Shown: positions 1 through 6,271 of the stretch, piece after piece
How positions within the stretch are numbered: the first letter of the stretch is position 1
Layout: each line of letters starts with the position of its first letter
Source of the DNA: Cytophagales bacterium
GTDB lineage: Bacteria > Bacteroidota > Bacteroidia > Cytophagales > Cyclobacteriaceae
DNA length: 6,986 nt
Direction of reading: 5' to 3'
Assembly (NCBI GenBank): GCA_003541895.1
Contig: DPLR01000078.1
Span: 1-6,986 of the forward strand
Position numbers and translations under genes: made by a program
The notes under the pieces: generated by a model
The model's database searches: none
Told to the model about the DNA's origin: nothing
The model's input: the letters and a program-made list of their open reading frames with translations, nothing else

Positions 1-131
1 ACAGAGTTTGTATCGATTCTTGCCAGATAAGTGCCAATATATTCATCTGGGTTAATGATGGATTTATCTTGGGCAAAGGCTGGTTTCACCAAACTAATTG
101 TGAGCAGGAAAAACAGTATTGAGCGTGTCAT
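1..131 (-). CDS. Exported protein of unknown function (5' part only; continues past left edge)
   Basis: The minus strand opens with an ATG at 129-131 and reads 43 codons without a stop to the window edge. The N-terminus is a convincing Sec signal peptide: Arg at position 3, a hydrophobic core (ILFFLLTISLV) and an A-F-A|Q cleavage site at about residues 18-21, followed by DKSIINPDEYIGTYLARID. The mature part visible is only about 23 residues, so I cannot assign a family. It lies 86 bp downstream of the AraC-type regulator on the same strand, so it could be co-transcribed with it or have its own promoter. No Shine-Dalgarno-like sequence precedes the ATG, which is usual for Bacteroidota. The signal peptide makes the start and the coding status fairly secure; the function is unknown. 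Confidence 0.75.
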   Translation of the reverse strand, partial: MTRSILFFLLTISLVKPAFAQDKSIINPDEYIGTYLARIDTNS

Positions 132-171
132 GATTTTTGACGCAAAGGACTATCTATCCACTTTTAAAACC

Positions 172-193
172 TATTCAATTCACGATTTGAATA
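172..193. repeat. AT-rich inverted repeat between two minus-strand genes
   Basis: TATTCAA at 172-178 and TTGAATA at 187-193 form perfect 7-bp arms around an 8-base spacer. It sits in the 86-bp gap after the AraC-type regulator stop and before the exported-protein start. Read on the minus strand, the hairpin is followed by GGTTTTAAAAG, so it has some resemblance to a weak terminator. The stem is AT-rich and the T-run is short, so an operator or no function at all is equally possible. Confidence 0.3.
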
Positions 194-217
194 ATAATCA
201 AGTCTCTTTTGAATGAT

Positions 218-1348
218 TTATGCCACCGTATTATGCCGCTCAGCAAATTCGGTAGGCGTTATTCCAGCAATATTTTTGAATGCTCTTTGAAATGTTGGCT
301 GGGAATTGAATCCACATTCAAAGGCCAGTGCTGTGATTGTGAATTTCTTATTTTCTGTTTGAATAAGTTTTGTTTTGAATTCTTCAACACGGAAATGGTT
401 GACATATTCATTAAAGCTCTTGCCCGATTGTTGGTTTATGGCAGCAGATATTAATTTGGAGGACAGGTTTAAATGCGTTGCCAATTTCGTTAGCGTCAAT
501 TCAGGATCGCGATACAGTTTTTCTTCCGTCATCGACTTTTGTAGTAATGGCATCATTTTATCAATCGACTCTTTAGGCAGTTGCTTGCCATTTTTACGCA
601 TCAACGAGAGGCTATGCCGATTAATCATCAAACTACGAATGCCCAACCAATAGATGACCAATACCAATGGCAGATAGATCGGGTACCAATCAAACCAACC
701 GAGCATCTTATCCGTAAGCGATGGAATTACGTACGGAACCAAATAGCAAAGCCAGAGAATATCAAAAGCAAAAAACACCCACAGCAATTCCATAAGCCAG
801 GAAGTGCGAGGTTCGCTATTGGAATATTGATTTTTTGAATAGGCCTTTACAAGCTTGAATGAAAAGTACAAGTAAATCGTTAAAGAAATCCATCGAGGCA
901 CATCGGCATACACATTATATGAATCATACAACTGGCCGAAATTATTTTGTCTTGGATTGGCCCATCCAAGAAGAAGTACGACTAAAAAAATCAAGGCACT
1001 GGCATGTTGAAACAAATCAATGATCACCGGGTAAAAATGAATCCTATCTTTCTTTTGAATTCGGAAACCTGAACTCAATTCACTTTTACAATAGAAATAA
1101 ATCAATGGCCCAATAGCCATGATGATCATGAAAGGCACAAAGGCATCGATCAAAGAACCAATTTGTGATGAAAGTAAGCCGATGTTGTTCAAATAAACTT
1201 TGAGGCAAGCTGTGGCCAAGATTAACAAAAGCCAGCCAATAATTTTTCCAGCATATTTTTCTTCAGAACGACACAGGAGAAATCCCGTGATAAATCCTTG
1301 CAAAGCCCCAAGCAAGATGAGTGTATCTAGAAATGAGTGAAAATTCAT
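218..1348 (-). CDS. Seven-TM membrane-anchored AraC-family transcriptional regulator
   Basis: Predicted membrane-embedded sensor with a cytoplasmic DNA-binding domain. From the ATG at 1348 (376 aa), seven hydrophobic segments lie at about residues 7-26, 35-56, 66-87, 104-130, 152-169, 184-208 and 221-243. A polar linker follows, and residues about 270-372 form an AraC/XylS double helix-turn-helix. The first HTH is near 285-304 (KLATHLNLSSKLISAAIN). The second is near 336-356 and carries the hallmark FECGFNSQPTFQRAFK, then the usual G-x-x-P-x-E-F ending. A TTG in frame at 1357 would add three residues; ATG is preferred. The architecture (5-8 TM helices plus HTH_18) is a known Bacteroidota regulator type. 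It probably responds to a small ligand or membrane signal. It is divergent from the GH97 gene, so control of that gene, of itself, or of both is a reasonable inference. The ligand cannot be told from sequence. Confidence 0.92.
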   Translation of the reverse strand: MNFHSFLDTLILLGALQGFITGFLLCRSEEKYAGKIIGWLLLILATACLKVYLNNIGLLSSQIGSLIDAFVPFMIIMAIGPLIYFYCKSELSSGFRIQKKDRIHFYPVIIDLFQHASALIFLVVLLLGWANPRQNNFGQLYDSYNVYADVPRWISLTIYLYFSFKLVKAYSKNQYSNSEPRTSWLMELLWVFFAFDILWLCYLVPYVIPSLTDKMLGWFDWYPIYLPLVLVIYWLGIRSLMINRHSLSLMRKNGKQLPKESIDKMMPLLQKSMTEEKLYRDPELTLTKLATHLNLSSKLISAAINQQSGKSFNEYVNHFRVEEFKTKLIQTENKKFTITALAFECGFNSQPTFQRAFKNIAGITPTEFAERHNTVA

Positions 1349-1598
1349 GAGGAACAAAAATGCAATTTACGGATTCTTATTTTTTATTAGCAGAAGAAGA
1401 ACTTACTCAGATAAAATGAAATTCACTCCATCAATCTTTCAAGCATCGATAGTCGATTATTAACTACAGAAATCAGCCTTTAACTACCAAATAAAAGTCT
1501 GTTTGTCTAGTAGATTAGTAACACCACCAAACGACTCGAAAGGCAGAATACTCTAATTTTTAATTGTTCTAAAATCTGTATTCAACCTATCTTGCGCT
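1349..1598. promoter_or_regulatory. Divergent intergenic region between AraC-type regulator and GH97 gene
   Basis: This 250-bp AT-rich stretch must carry the 5' regions of both flanking genes, which point away from each other. I find no clean Bacteroidota promoter (TTG, 17-23 bp, TAnnTTTG) for either gene; the nearest -7 match on the plus strand is TAATTTTT at 1554-1561, without a partner TTG at the right distance. The notable content is the direct repeat at 1460-1487, listed separately, and a short TCGAT-AG-TCGAT at 1446-1457. No ORF of note and no RNA gene is seen. Confidence 0.6.
1460..1487. repeat. 8-bp direct repeat with 20-bp period, candidate AraC-type operator
   Basis: TTAACTAC occurs at 1460-1467 and again at 1480-1487, exactly 20 bp apart, close to two helical turns. 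AraC-family proteins carry two HTH motifs and commonly bind directly repeated half-sites about 21 bp apart, so the placement between an AraC-type gene and its divergent neighbour fits an operator. The repeat is seen directly; the operator role is inferred, and an 8-bp repeat in AT-rich DNA may be chance. Confidence 0.4.
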
Positions 1599-3563
1599 AT
1601 GAATAAGATAATCGTTTCTTTTTTTCTGTTATTGTTAACCTGGGCGCTTAAGGCTCAAACCCTCAATTTAAAATCGCCCGATGACAAACTAGAAACTAAA
1701 ATCCGAATCGATCAAGAAGGAATTTTTTATAGTGTTTCATATGAGAAAAAACCGGTACTGAATTGGTCGAAGTTGACACTTATTATAAACGACAACTATT
1801 TTCAAAATAACTTAACTCTTTCAAGACCTGCTTATCGTGACACTACAGAAAAATATGATCTGATCATTGGCAAAGCAAGCCATGTAGAAGCACGGTTTAA
1901 AGAAATGAAAATTTCTATCAAGCAAAAGGCTTCGCCTTACACCAAAATCAATCTCGTGTTTCGCTCCTTCAATGAAGGCATTGCATTTCGATATGAATTT
2001 ATTTCTTCTGAGACAACCTCTTTGCTACTGAATGAAGAGCGGGATGAATTTCGTTTTACGGAAGACTCTATCGCTAAAGTATTACCATTACCCAATTTTA
2101 CCAGCTCGCACGAAGGCTTTTACTCCACCACTTCTCTACAAAAAATAAATGACGGTCAGTTGCTCGATATGCCCGCACTGTTTCAATTAAAAAATGGAAT
2201 TAACGTAGCCATTACCGAAGCAGCGCTACTCGATTACGCAGGTATGTACTTGGTCAAACAAAAGGGAATTTTACAAAGCAAACTTTCTCCTTTGCCAGAT
2301 AAACCTTCGGTTGCGGTTATCGCAAAATATCCTCACCAAAGTCCGTGGCGCGTAATCATGGTGAGTAGAAATGTGGGGGACTTTATTTCTTCAACCATGC
2401 TAACCACACTATGCCCACCTAACCGCATCAAAGATGTGAGTTGGATAAAACCTGGTAAAACTACTTTCCCTTGGTGGAACGGAAATGTAACCACCGACAC
2501 GCTCAATGCGCCCGGTAATAACTTCATCACGCAAAAATATTTTATTGATTTCTGTCATCGGAATAAAATTCAGTTTCACTCCGTTGTAGAATACGGACTT
2601 CATCAATGGTATGTAGATGATGGCATCGGTTTTCAGCCCGGGCCGCATTCAGATGTAACACAAGCTGTGCCAGGTCTTGACATGAAAGAAGTTTGTGACT
2701 ACGCGCACGCACAAGGAGTGGATGTACGCGTGTGGGTGCAGTGGGCAGCACTGTATCCAAAAATTGATGCCGCATTTGCGCAATTTGAAAAATGGGGATT
2801 GAGTGGCATGATGATTGACTTCATGGATCGTGATGATCAAGAGATGGTAAACATTCAAACCGAAATGCTTGAGAAAGCCGCCAAGCATCATTTGCATGTG
2901 CAATTTCACGGAGCGTATAAACCCACCGGTCTTTCAAGAACTTATCCCAATGAGTTCACGCGCGAAGGAACGCTGAATTATGAAGTAAATAAATGGAGCG
3001 ATGGGCTAAAAGCAAACCATGATCTGGACATTGCCTTTACTCGACTCATTGCAGGCTCAACAGATTATCACCTTGGTGGTTTTCGCGCAGTACCCGACTC
3101 ACTTTATCGAACACAGTACACAAAGCCATTGATGCATGGAACACGATGCCACATGTTAGCCATGTATGTGGTTCTTGAAAATGCGCTCGGAATGGTTTGT
3201 GACTACCCAGAAGCCTACGAGGGTCAGCCCGGATTTGATTTCGTTCAAAAAGTACCAACCACATGGGATGAAACAAAAGTGCTCGAAGCAAAACCCGATC
3301 AGTACTTAGTGGTAGCAAGAAGAAAGGGCAACATCTGGTACATTGGTGCAATCAATAATAATGCGGAGCGAGTAATCATCGTAGACCTGTCGTTTATAAA
3401 AAACAAAAATTTAGAATTGGAGTCTTATGAAGATGCAATTGATTCAAGAAAATATCCTAATCACATTTATCAAGAGAAAAGGAAAATAAATGCCGGTGAT
3501 AAAATTCAATTGAAACTGGCAGCTGGCGGTGGTGCGGCATTAATTGTGCGCGAGGATAATTAA
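1599..3563 (+). CDS. Secreted GH97 glycoside hydrolase, retaining type (alpha-galactosidase-like)
   Basis: A complete 654-residue glycoside hydrolase of family 97. Residues 1-20 are a Sec signal peptide (IIVSFFLLLLTWALKAQ) with no lipobox, so a periplasmic location is likely. About 21-270 is the GH97 N-terminal beta-sandwich (FNEGIAFRYEF near 124-134). About 280-555 is the TIM barrel, starting SWIKPGKTTFPWW. About 560-650 is the C-terminal beta domain ending GGGAALIVRE. In the barrel, D407 (MMIDFMDRDDQ) corresponds to the nucleophile Asp415 of the retaining alpha-galactosidase BtGH97b, and E462 to its acid/base Glu470; the 55-residue spacing is identical. The position of the SusB base Glu508 is Gly438 here (HGAYKPTG). 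Family knowledge thus points to a retaining enzyme on alpha-galactosides or related pyranosides; alpha-glucosidase activity is less likely. It stands alone, divergent from the AraC-type regulator, with no SusC/SusD genes in view. The correspondence with the characterised enzymes is from memory, not a computed alignment. Confidence 0.95.
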   Translation: MNKIIVSFFLLLLTWALKAQTLNLKSPDDKLETKIRIDQEGIFYSVSYEKKPVLNWSKLTLIINDNYFQNNLTLSRPAYRDTTEKYDLIIGKASHVEARFKEMKISIKQKASPYTKINLVFRSFNEGIAFRYEFISSETTSLLLNEERDEFRFTEDSIAKVLPLPNFTSSHEGFYSTTSLQKINDGQLLDMPALFQLKNGINVAITEAALLDYAGMYLVKQKGILQSKLSPLPDKPSVAVIAKYPHQSPWRVIMVSRNVGDFISSTMLTTLCPPNRIKDVSWIKPGKTTFPWWNGNVTTDTLNAPGNNFITQKYFIDFCHRNKIQFHSVVEYGLHQWYVDDGIGFQPGPHSDVTQAVPGLDMKEVCDYAHAQGVDVRVWVQWAALYPKIDAAFAQFEKWGLSGMMIDFMDRDDQEMVNIQTEMLEKAAKHHLHVQFHGAYKPTGLSRTYPNEFTREGTLNYEVNKWSDGLKANHDLDIAFTRLIAGSTDYHLGGFRAVPDSLYRTQYTKPLMHGTRCHMLAMYVVLENALGMVCDYPEAYEGQPGFDFVQKVPTTWDETKVLEAKPDQYLVVARRKGNIWYIGAINNNAERVIIVDLSFIKNKNLELESYEDAIDSRKYPNHIYQEKRKINAGDKIQLKLAAGGGAALIVREDN

Positions 3564-3587
3564 GAAGTAACACCCTATGAAAAATTC

Positions 3588-4004
3588 TTATTGAGGGTAT
3601 GGAGTACACCTGAATGTATCTGGTTTCCATAAAATAGTCTCGGTTGCTGAAATTAGACCATAATAAATAGGCGCAACCGTTTCAGTACCAAGTTTAATTG
3701 GTTTGGCATCAAGAGAATAATAACTAACGTATCCTATTTTTTTCCCGCTACAGTTGTACACCAGATGAACTGTATTACAAAGCGCGCAACAGTCCTCAAG
3801 AATGAAAACGGTGTTACCCATAAATTGAGCTGTAGAAATATAAAAATAGGGAGACATTAAAGTATCCGCTTTAATGGAATTGATCATCGTGGTTATCCAA
3901 GGCAATTCCTCAAGTGGGTTTTTAACAGAACAAGTATTGATCTTTCGTTCATTACATGAAAACAACGGCAGGACGAAAGTTAGAAGAAGCGCGAATTTTC
4001 TCAC
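3588..4004 (-). CDS. Small cysteine-rich lipoprotein of unknown function
   Basis: A 138-residue protein starting at GTG; an in-frame TAG lies further upstream with no ATG between, so GTG is the only reasonable start. Residues 1-17 form a lipoprotein signal peptide (FALLLTFVLP) with lipobox L-F-S-C and Cys17 as the acylated residue. The mature part contains NPLEELPW (29-36), then a Cys cluster D-C-C-A-L-C (71-76), V-Y-N-C (82-85) and a late I-L-W-K (124-127). The order 'P-L-E-x-L-P-W ... C-x-x-C ... V-Y-N-C-x-G ... L-W' recalls small Bacteroidota lipoproteins of the DUF6970 type, a recollection not tested here. The gene converges on the GH97 gene with only 24 bp between stop codons, and is divergent from the TPR regulator. 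No enzyme motif is visible. Confidence 0.8.
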   Translation of the reverse strand: MRKFALLLTFVLPLFSCNERKINTCSVKNPLEELPWITTMINSIKADTLMSPYFYISTAQFMGNTVFILEDCCALCNTVHLVYNCSGKKIGYVSYYSLDAKPIKLGTETVAPIYYGLISATETILWKPDTFRCTPYPQ

Positions 4005-4026
4005 GATTTTACAAGGTAATGTTCGG

Positions 4027-4045
4027 TTGATTAGACCCTAATCAA
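4027..4045. repeat. Perfect 8-bp-arm inverted repeat upstream of lipoprotein gene
   Basis: TTGATTAG (4027-4034), spacer ACC, and CTAATCAA (4038-4045) give a 19-bp dyad with fully matching 8-bp arms. It ends 22 bp before the GTG of the lipoprotein gene and 131 bp before the TPR regulator gene. The short three-base spacer suits either a dimeric repressor operator or a small hairpin in the lipoprotein mRNA leader. No T-run follows on either strand, which speaks against a terminator. Confidence 0.5.
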
Positions 4046-4158
4046 TGGCAAAAGGTTGGAAGCATGAAGAAGATATAAAGCTGACCATTCCAGAATTTGC
4101 ATTTACACTAGAGTTTAAAAATTTGAAACTTGAAATGCGAAACCTTATTATTGCTTAA
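4045..4158 (+). CDS. Possible 37-residue small ORF upstream of the TPR regulator
   Basis: An ATG at 4045 opens 37 sense codons ending in TAA at 4156-4158, 18 bp before the TPR regulator ATG and in the same frame. The peptide begins MAKGWKHEEDIKLTIPEF and ends RNLIIA, without signal peptide or known motif. Its first base is the last base of the inverted repeat at 4027-4045. The candidate promoter for the regulator lies inside it, so the two readings conflict unless there are two promoters. An open stretch of this length is not rare by chance, hence the low confidence; it could be a leader peptide, a relic of a longer gene, or nothing. Confidence 0.2.
   Translation: MAKGWKHEEDIKLTIPEFAFTLEFKNLKLEMRNLIIA
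4096..4125 (+). promoter_or_regulatory. Possible Bacteroidota-type promoter for the TPR regulator
   Basis: TTTG at 4096-4099 is followed after 18 bp by AAAATTTG at 4118-4125, one mismatch from the Bacteroidota -7 consensus TAnnTTTG, and the spacing fits the TTG-N17-23 rule. It would give a leader of roughly 45 bases before the ATG at 4177. Such matches arise readily in AT-rich DNA, so this is tentative. Confidence 0.3.
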
Positions 4159-4176
4159 ATTGATTTCATCATTCGC

Positions 4177-5817
4177 ATGCACCGCTTTTGCACATTCATC
4201 TTTTTTATACTAGTTGCCCACGTTTCTTTTGGTCAGCGAAAAGAAGTGGATAGTTTGAAAACTGTGTTGCAAAGAACAAAGGACAAACAACAACACGCTC
4301 TCGTTGCCCTTGACCTTTCTTCAAAAATGTTACGTACCAACCTTTCTGAAGCGCTGGAGTATTCAAATCTTGCAATTGAAGAAGCTACTTTTCTAAAAAA
4401 CGATTCACTAGTGCTTGCCTCTCAATTAAGTCAAGGTTCTATTTACCTGCAGTTGGGCAATTACGCTCGCGCTTTGCAATTGTATCAACTTGTGCTTCAA
4501 AAAAAGGTAAGCACTACCATGACCGCAATTGCCCGAGGAAACATCGGCACCGTGTATTATTTTCAGCGTGATCATAAAACAGCACTTAAGTATTACCTCC
4601 ATGCAACAAAAGATTTTTCAGAAATAAAGGATCTCAAAGACAAAAAGGTTTTAGCCATCGATGCCAATCTGATGAACAACATCGGCATCATATATGAAGA
4701 AGCTAAAAAGTTTGACTCTGCTCGGATTTATTACAATCACAGTCTTTCACTTGGTCAGAATTTGCATGACAATGAACTCACTGCCAACGTCCTCAATAAC
4801 TTCGGCACTTTCTTCGAAGACCAGGATAGCCTTCAACTGGCCTTAGATTATTATCGCCAAGCACTGAGATTGCGCCAGAAAAATAACAATATGTTTGGTC
4901 TGGCAAGGTCCTACCACAATATCGGCTTATTTTTTTTGGATAAGGTTAATAAAACTGATTCTGCCATTGCCAATTTAAATAAGTCAGTTGACATAGGAGC
5001 CAAAGTGGGTGCCTGGCAAACGGTTGGGTCTGCCGCTGATATGCTCCACAAAGCATATCTTAAAAAAGAAAATTATAAAGAGGCACTCAAGGCAATGAGT
5101 TACAGCAGACAGGTAAACGACAGTTTGTTTAATGAAGAAAGTACGCGCAAAATTGCCCAACTAGAAATGCAATTTGAATTCGACAAAAAGCAAGCTCAGT
5201 TGGATGCCGATCAAAAAGCAAAAGAGTTTTATTTCTGGATCGGAGGCCTAGGGTTGGTCTCGTTGTTAAGTATTGTAACCTTGCTGTTCTTTCTTCAGCG
5301 AAGTAAAACGAAGCGTTCGGAACTAGAACAAGCTCACCTTCAATTGGAAAAGATCAACCTAAAAAATGATTTGGTCATAAAAGACAAAGAACTTGCTACC
5401 AACATTATGTACCTGATCAATAAGAATGAGTTGATCAATCATTTGTCAGAGAAACTGCTGGAAATCAAGAATGAGGCCTCTACACAAACTCAAACTGCTA
5501 TTCAAAAAGTAGTATTCGATCTGCAGGCAAACCTTCAACCTGAGCTGTGGCAAGAATTTGAATTCCGATTTCAGCAAGTACATGATCGCTTTTACAAAGC
5601 ATTAAATGAGCGGTTCCCTGATCTCTCTCCGGCCGAGCGCAGGCTATGTGCTTTTTTGAAATTGAATATGACAACGAAGGAAATCTCGGCCATCACACAT
5701 CAAAATGCCAAGTCGATTGACGTAGCCAGAACTCGTCTCAGAAAAAAGCTGAACCTTACGGGAACCGATCACAATCTTATCACCTTCCTTTCTCAGCTGG
5801 ACGATCAGGGATCTTAA
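4177..5817 (+). CDS. Membrane-anchored TPR regulator with LuxR-like C-terminal HTH
   Basis: A 546-residue one-piece signalling protein. Residues 1-20 are a signal peptide (FIFFILVAHVSFGQ). Residues about 42-315 hold six to seven TPR units, the clearest near 82-112 (GSIYLQLGNYARALQLYQ), 117-145, 165-196 (NNIGIIYEEAKKFDSARIYY), 204-236 and 243-275. A single membrane helix lies at 351-373, a charged coiled coil at about 376-430, and a helix-turn-helix at about 483-540, with LSPAERRLCAFLKLNMTTKEIS followed by the recognition helix SIDVARTRLRKKL, as in LuxR/GerE domains. The predicted topology is periplasmic TPRs and a cytoplasmic HTH, so a periplasmic partner or ligand may be passed directly to DNA. 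No histidine kinase or receiver domain is present. This architecture is common in Bacteroidota; target genes are unknown, with neighbours and itself as first candidates. The upstream region is shared with the divergent lipoprotein gene. Confidence 0.9.
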   Translation: MHRFCTFIFFILVAHVSFGQRKEVDSLKTVLQRTKDKQQHALVALDLSSKMLRTNLSEALEYSNLAIEEATFLKNDSLVLASQLSQGSIYLQLGNYARALQLYQLVLQKKVSTTMTAIARGNIGTVYYFQRDHKTALKYYLHATKDFSEIKDLKDKKVLAIDANLMNNIGIIYEEAKKFDSARIYYNHSLSLGQNLHDNELTANVLNNFGTFFEDQDSLQLALDYYRQALRLRQKNNNMFGLARSYHNIGLFFLDKVNKTDSAIANLNKSVDIGAKVGAWQTVGSAADMLHKAYLKKENYKEALKAMSYSRQVNDSLFNEESTRKIAQLEMQFEFDKKQAQLDADQKAKEFYFWIGGLGLVSLLSIVTLLFFLQRSKTKRSELEQAHLQLEKINLKNDLVIKDKELATNIMYLINKNELINHLSEKLLEIKNEASTQTQTAIQKVVFDLQANLQPELWQEFEFRFQQVHDRFYKALNERFPDLSPAERRLCAFLKLNMTTKEISAITHQNAKSIDVARTRLRKKLNLTGTDHNLITFLSQLDDQGS

Positions 5818-6042
5818 AAGATATTTTTTATTCAATCATCATTTCCCAAATATTATTCCTTGATGACCGCGGTCGCTTGTCTTGCAAGGCCTGCTAACCC
5901 CTTAAATTTTAAAAAATTCCTATTGTAGTGATTTAGTTAGGATGCTTTTCACCGTCCTGTAGTGATTTTGTAGCGTGGTTCTGGGATTGAATTCCCTCAC
6001 ACAAACACTTCCTTGCCTCCTGAATTCACAAACCCGCAATTA
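5818..6042. other. Intergenic region upstream of the small gene and protease
   Basis: This 225-bp region follows the TPR regulator and precedes the small gene. It contains a 10-bp palindrome, GACCGCGGTC (5865-5874), the GC-richest spot of the gap, then an AT-rich run near 5905-5919, then the 11-bp direct repeat listed separately. No convincing terminator or consensus promoter was found, and open frames are at most about 21 codons. The promoter for the downstream pair should lie here. Confidence 0.5.
5924..5968. repeat. 11-bp direct repeat upstream of the small gene/protease pair
   Basis: TGTAGTGATTT occurs at 5924-5934 and at 5958-5968, a 34-bp period. Both copies are followed by related T/A-G-T sequence. 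The second copy ends 74 bp before the ATG of the lysine-rich small protein, which is the usual place for a regulator binding site. An exact 11-bp repeat within 45 bp is unlikely by chance; the function (operator pair, or duplication from an insertion or slippage event) is inferred. Confidence 0.5.
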
Positions 6043-6261
6043 ATGGCAAGCCCAAACAAAAGGTTAACAAAACCAATCAGCAAAGCGACTATCACCTTAA
6101 GTCCGGCCGATGAGCTTATCAATGAAATGATACAGAAGAGGAAGCTTCAACAAGAAGCTTTACTTAAAATAATGACCTCCATTGATTCGAAAAAAAAGAA
6201 GAATATGAAAGGAGCAAAAATCTCGAAAACCAATCCTAGCAAAACCCAAAAATCTATTTAA
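6043..6261 (+). CDS. Lysine-rich small protein of unknown function
   Basis: From the ATG at 6043 the protein has 72 residues; a TTG ten codons upstream (6013) is in frame but less likely. It has no signal peptide or membrane segment. Residues about 20-47 look like an amphipathic helix (SPADELINEMIQKRK), and the rest is a basic tail with a KKKK run (50-53) and repeated Ser/Thr-Lys steps. There are 15 Lys and 2 Arg against 5 acidic residues. I do not recognise a family. Basic composition would fit nucleic-acid or ribosome association, but nothing shows it directly. The stop is 10 bp before the protease ATG on the same strand, so the two are probably co-transcribed. Coding status is supported by this spacing and by the open frame, not by homology. 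Confidence 0.55.
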   Translation: MASPNKRLTKPISKATITLSPADELINEMIQKRKLQQEALLKIMTSIDSKKKKNMKGAKISKTNPSKTQKSI

Positions 6262-6271
6262 CCACTATCCT

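Noticed and set aside
209..838. Plus-strand ORFs opposite the AraC-type regulator
   Set aside because: They are antisense to the conserved HTH and membrane segments and overlap each other in different frames.
1349..1357. Three-residue longer start (TTG at 1357) for the AraC-type regulator
   Set aside because: The ATG at 1348 is only three codons in, and the first membrane helix begins just after it; a TTG start is less likely.
2333..3351. Several overlapping minus-strand ORFs opposite the GH97 barrel
   Set aside because: They mirror the conserved GH97 coding frame; translations are rich in Cys, His and Arg and have no recognisable motif.
3571..3581. CACCCTATGAA also present near 6692
   Set aside because: The copies are 3 kb apart, one inside coding sequence, with no shared flanks; taken as coincidence.
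3572..3598. ACCCT/AGGGT inverted repeat between the convergent GH97 and lipoprotein genes
   Set aside because: The 5-bp stem encloses a 17-base loop and has no T-run in either direction; a bidirectional terminator is plausible by position but not supported.
5811..5829. Possible terminator after the TPR regulator: ATCTT/AAGAT followed by six T
   Set aside because: The stem is only AT-rich pairs with a two-base loop and overlaps the stop codon; too weak to call.
5865..5874. Palindrome GACCGCGGTC
   Set aside because: A perfect 10-bp palindrome without spacer or T-run; not enough to assign a function, so noted only within the intergenic entry.
6013..6042. Ten-codon longer start (TTG at 6013) for the lysine-rich small protein
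   Set aside because: An in-frame ATG at 6043 is available and no ribosome-binding feature favours the TTG.
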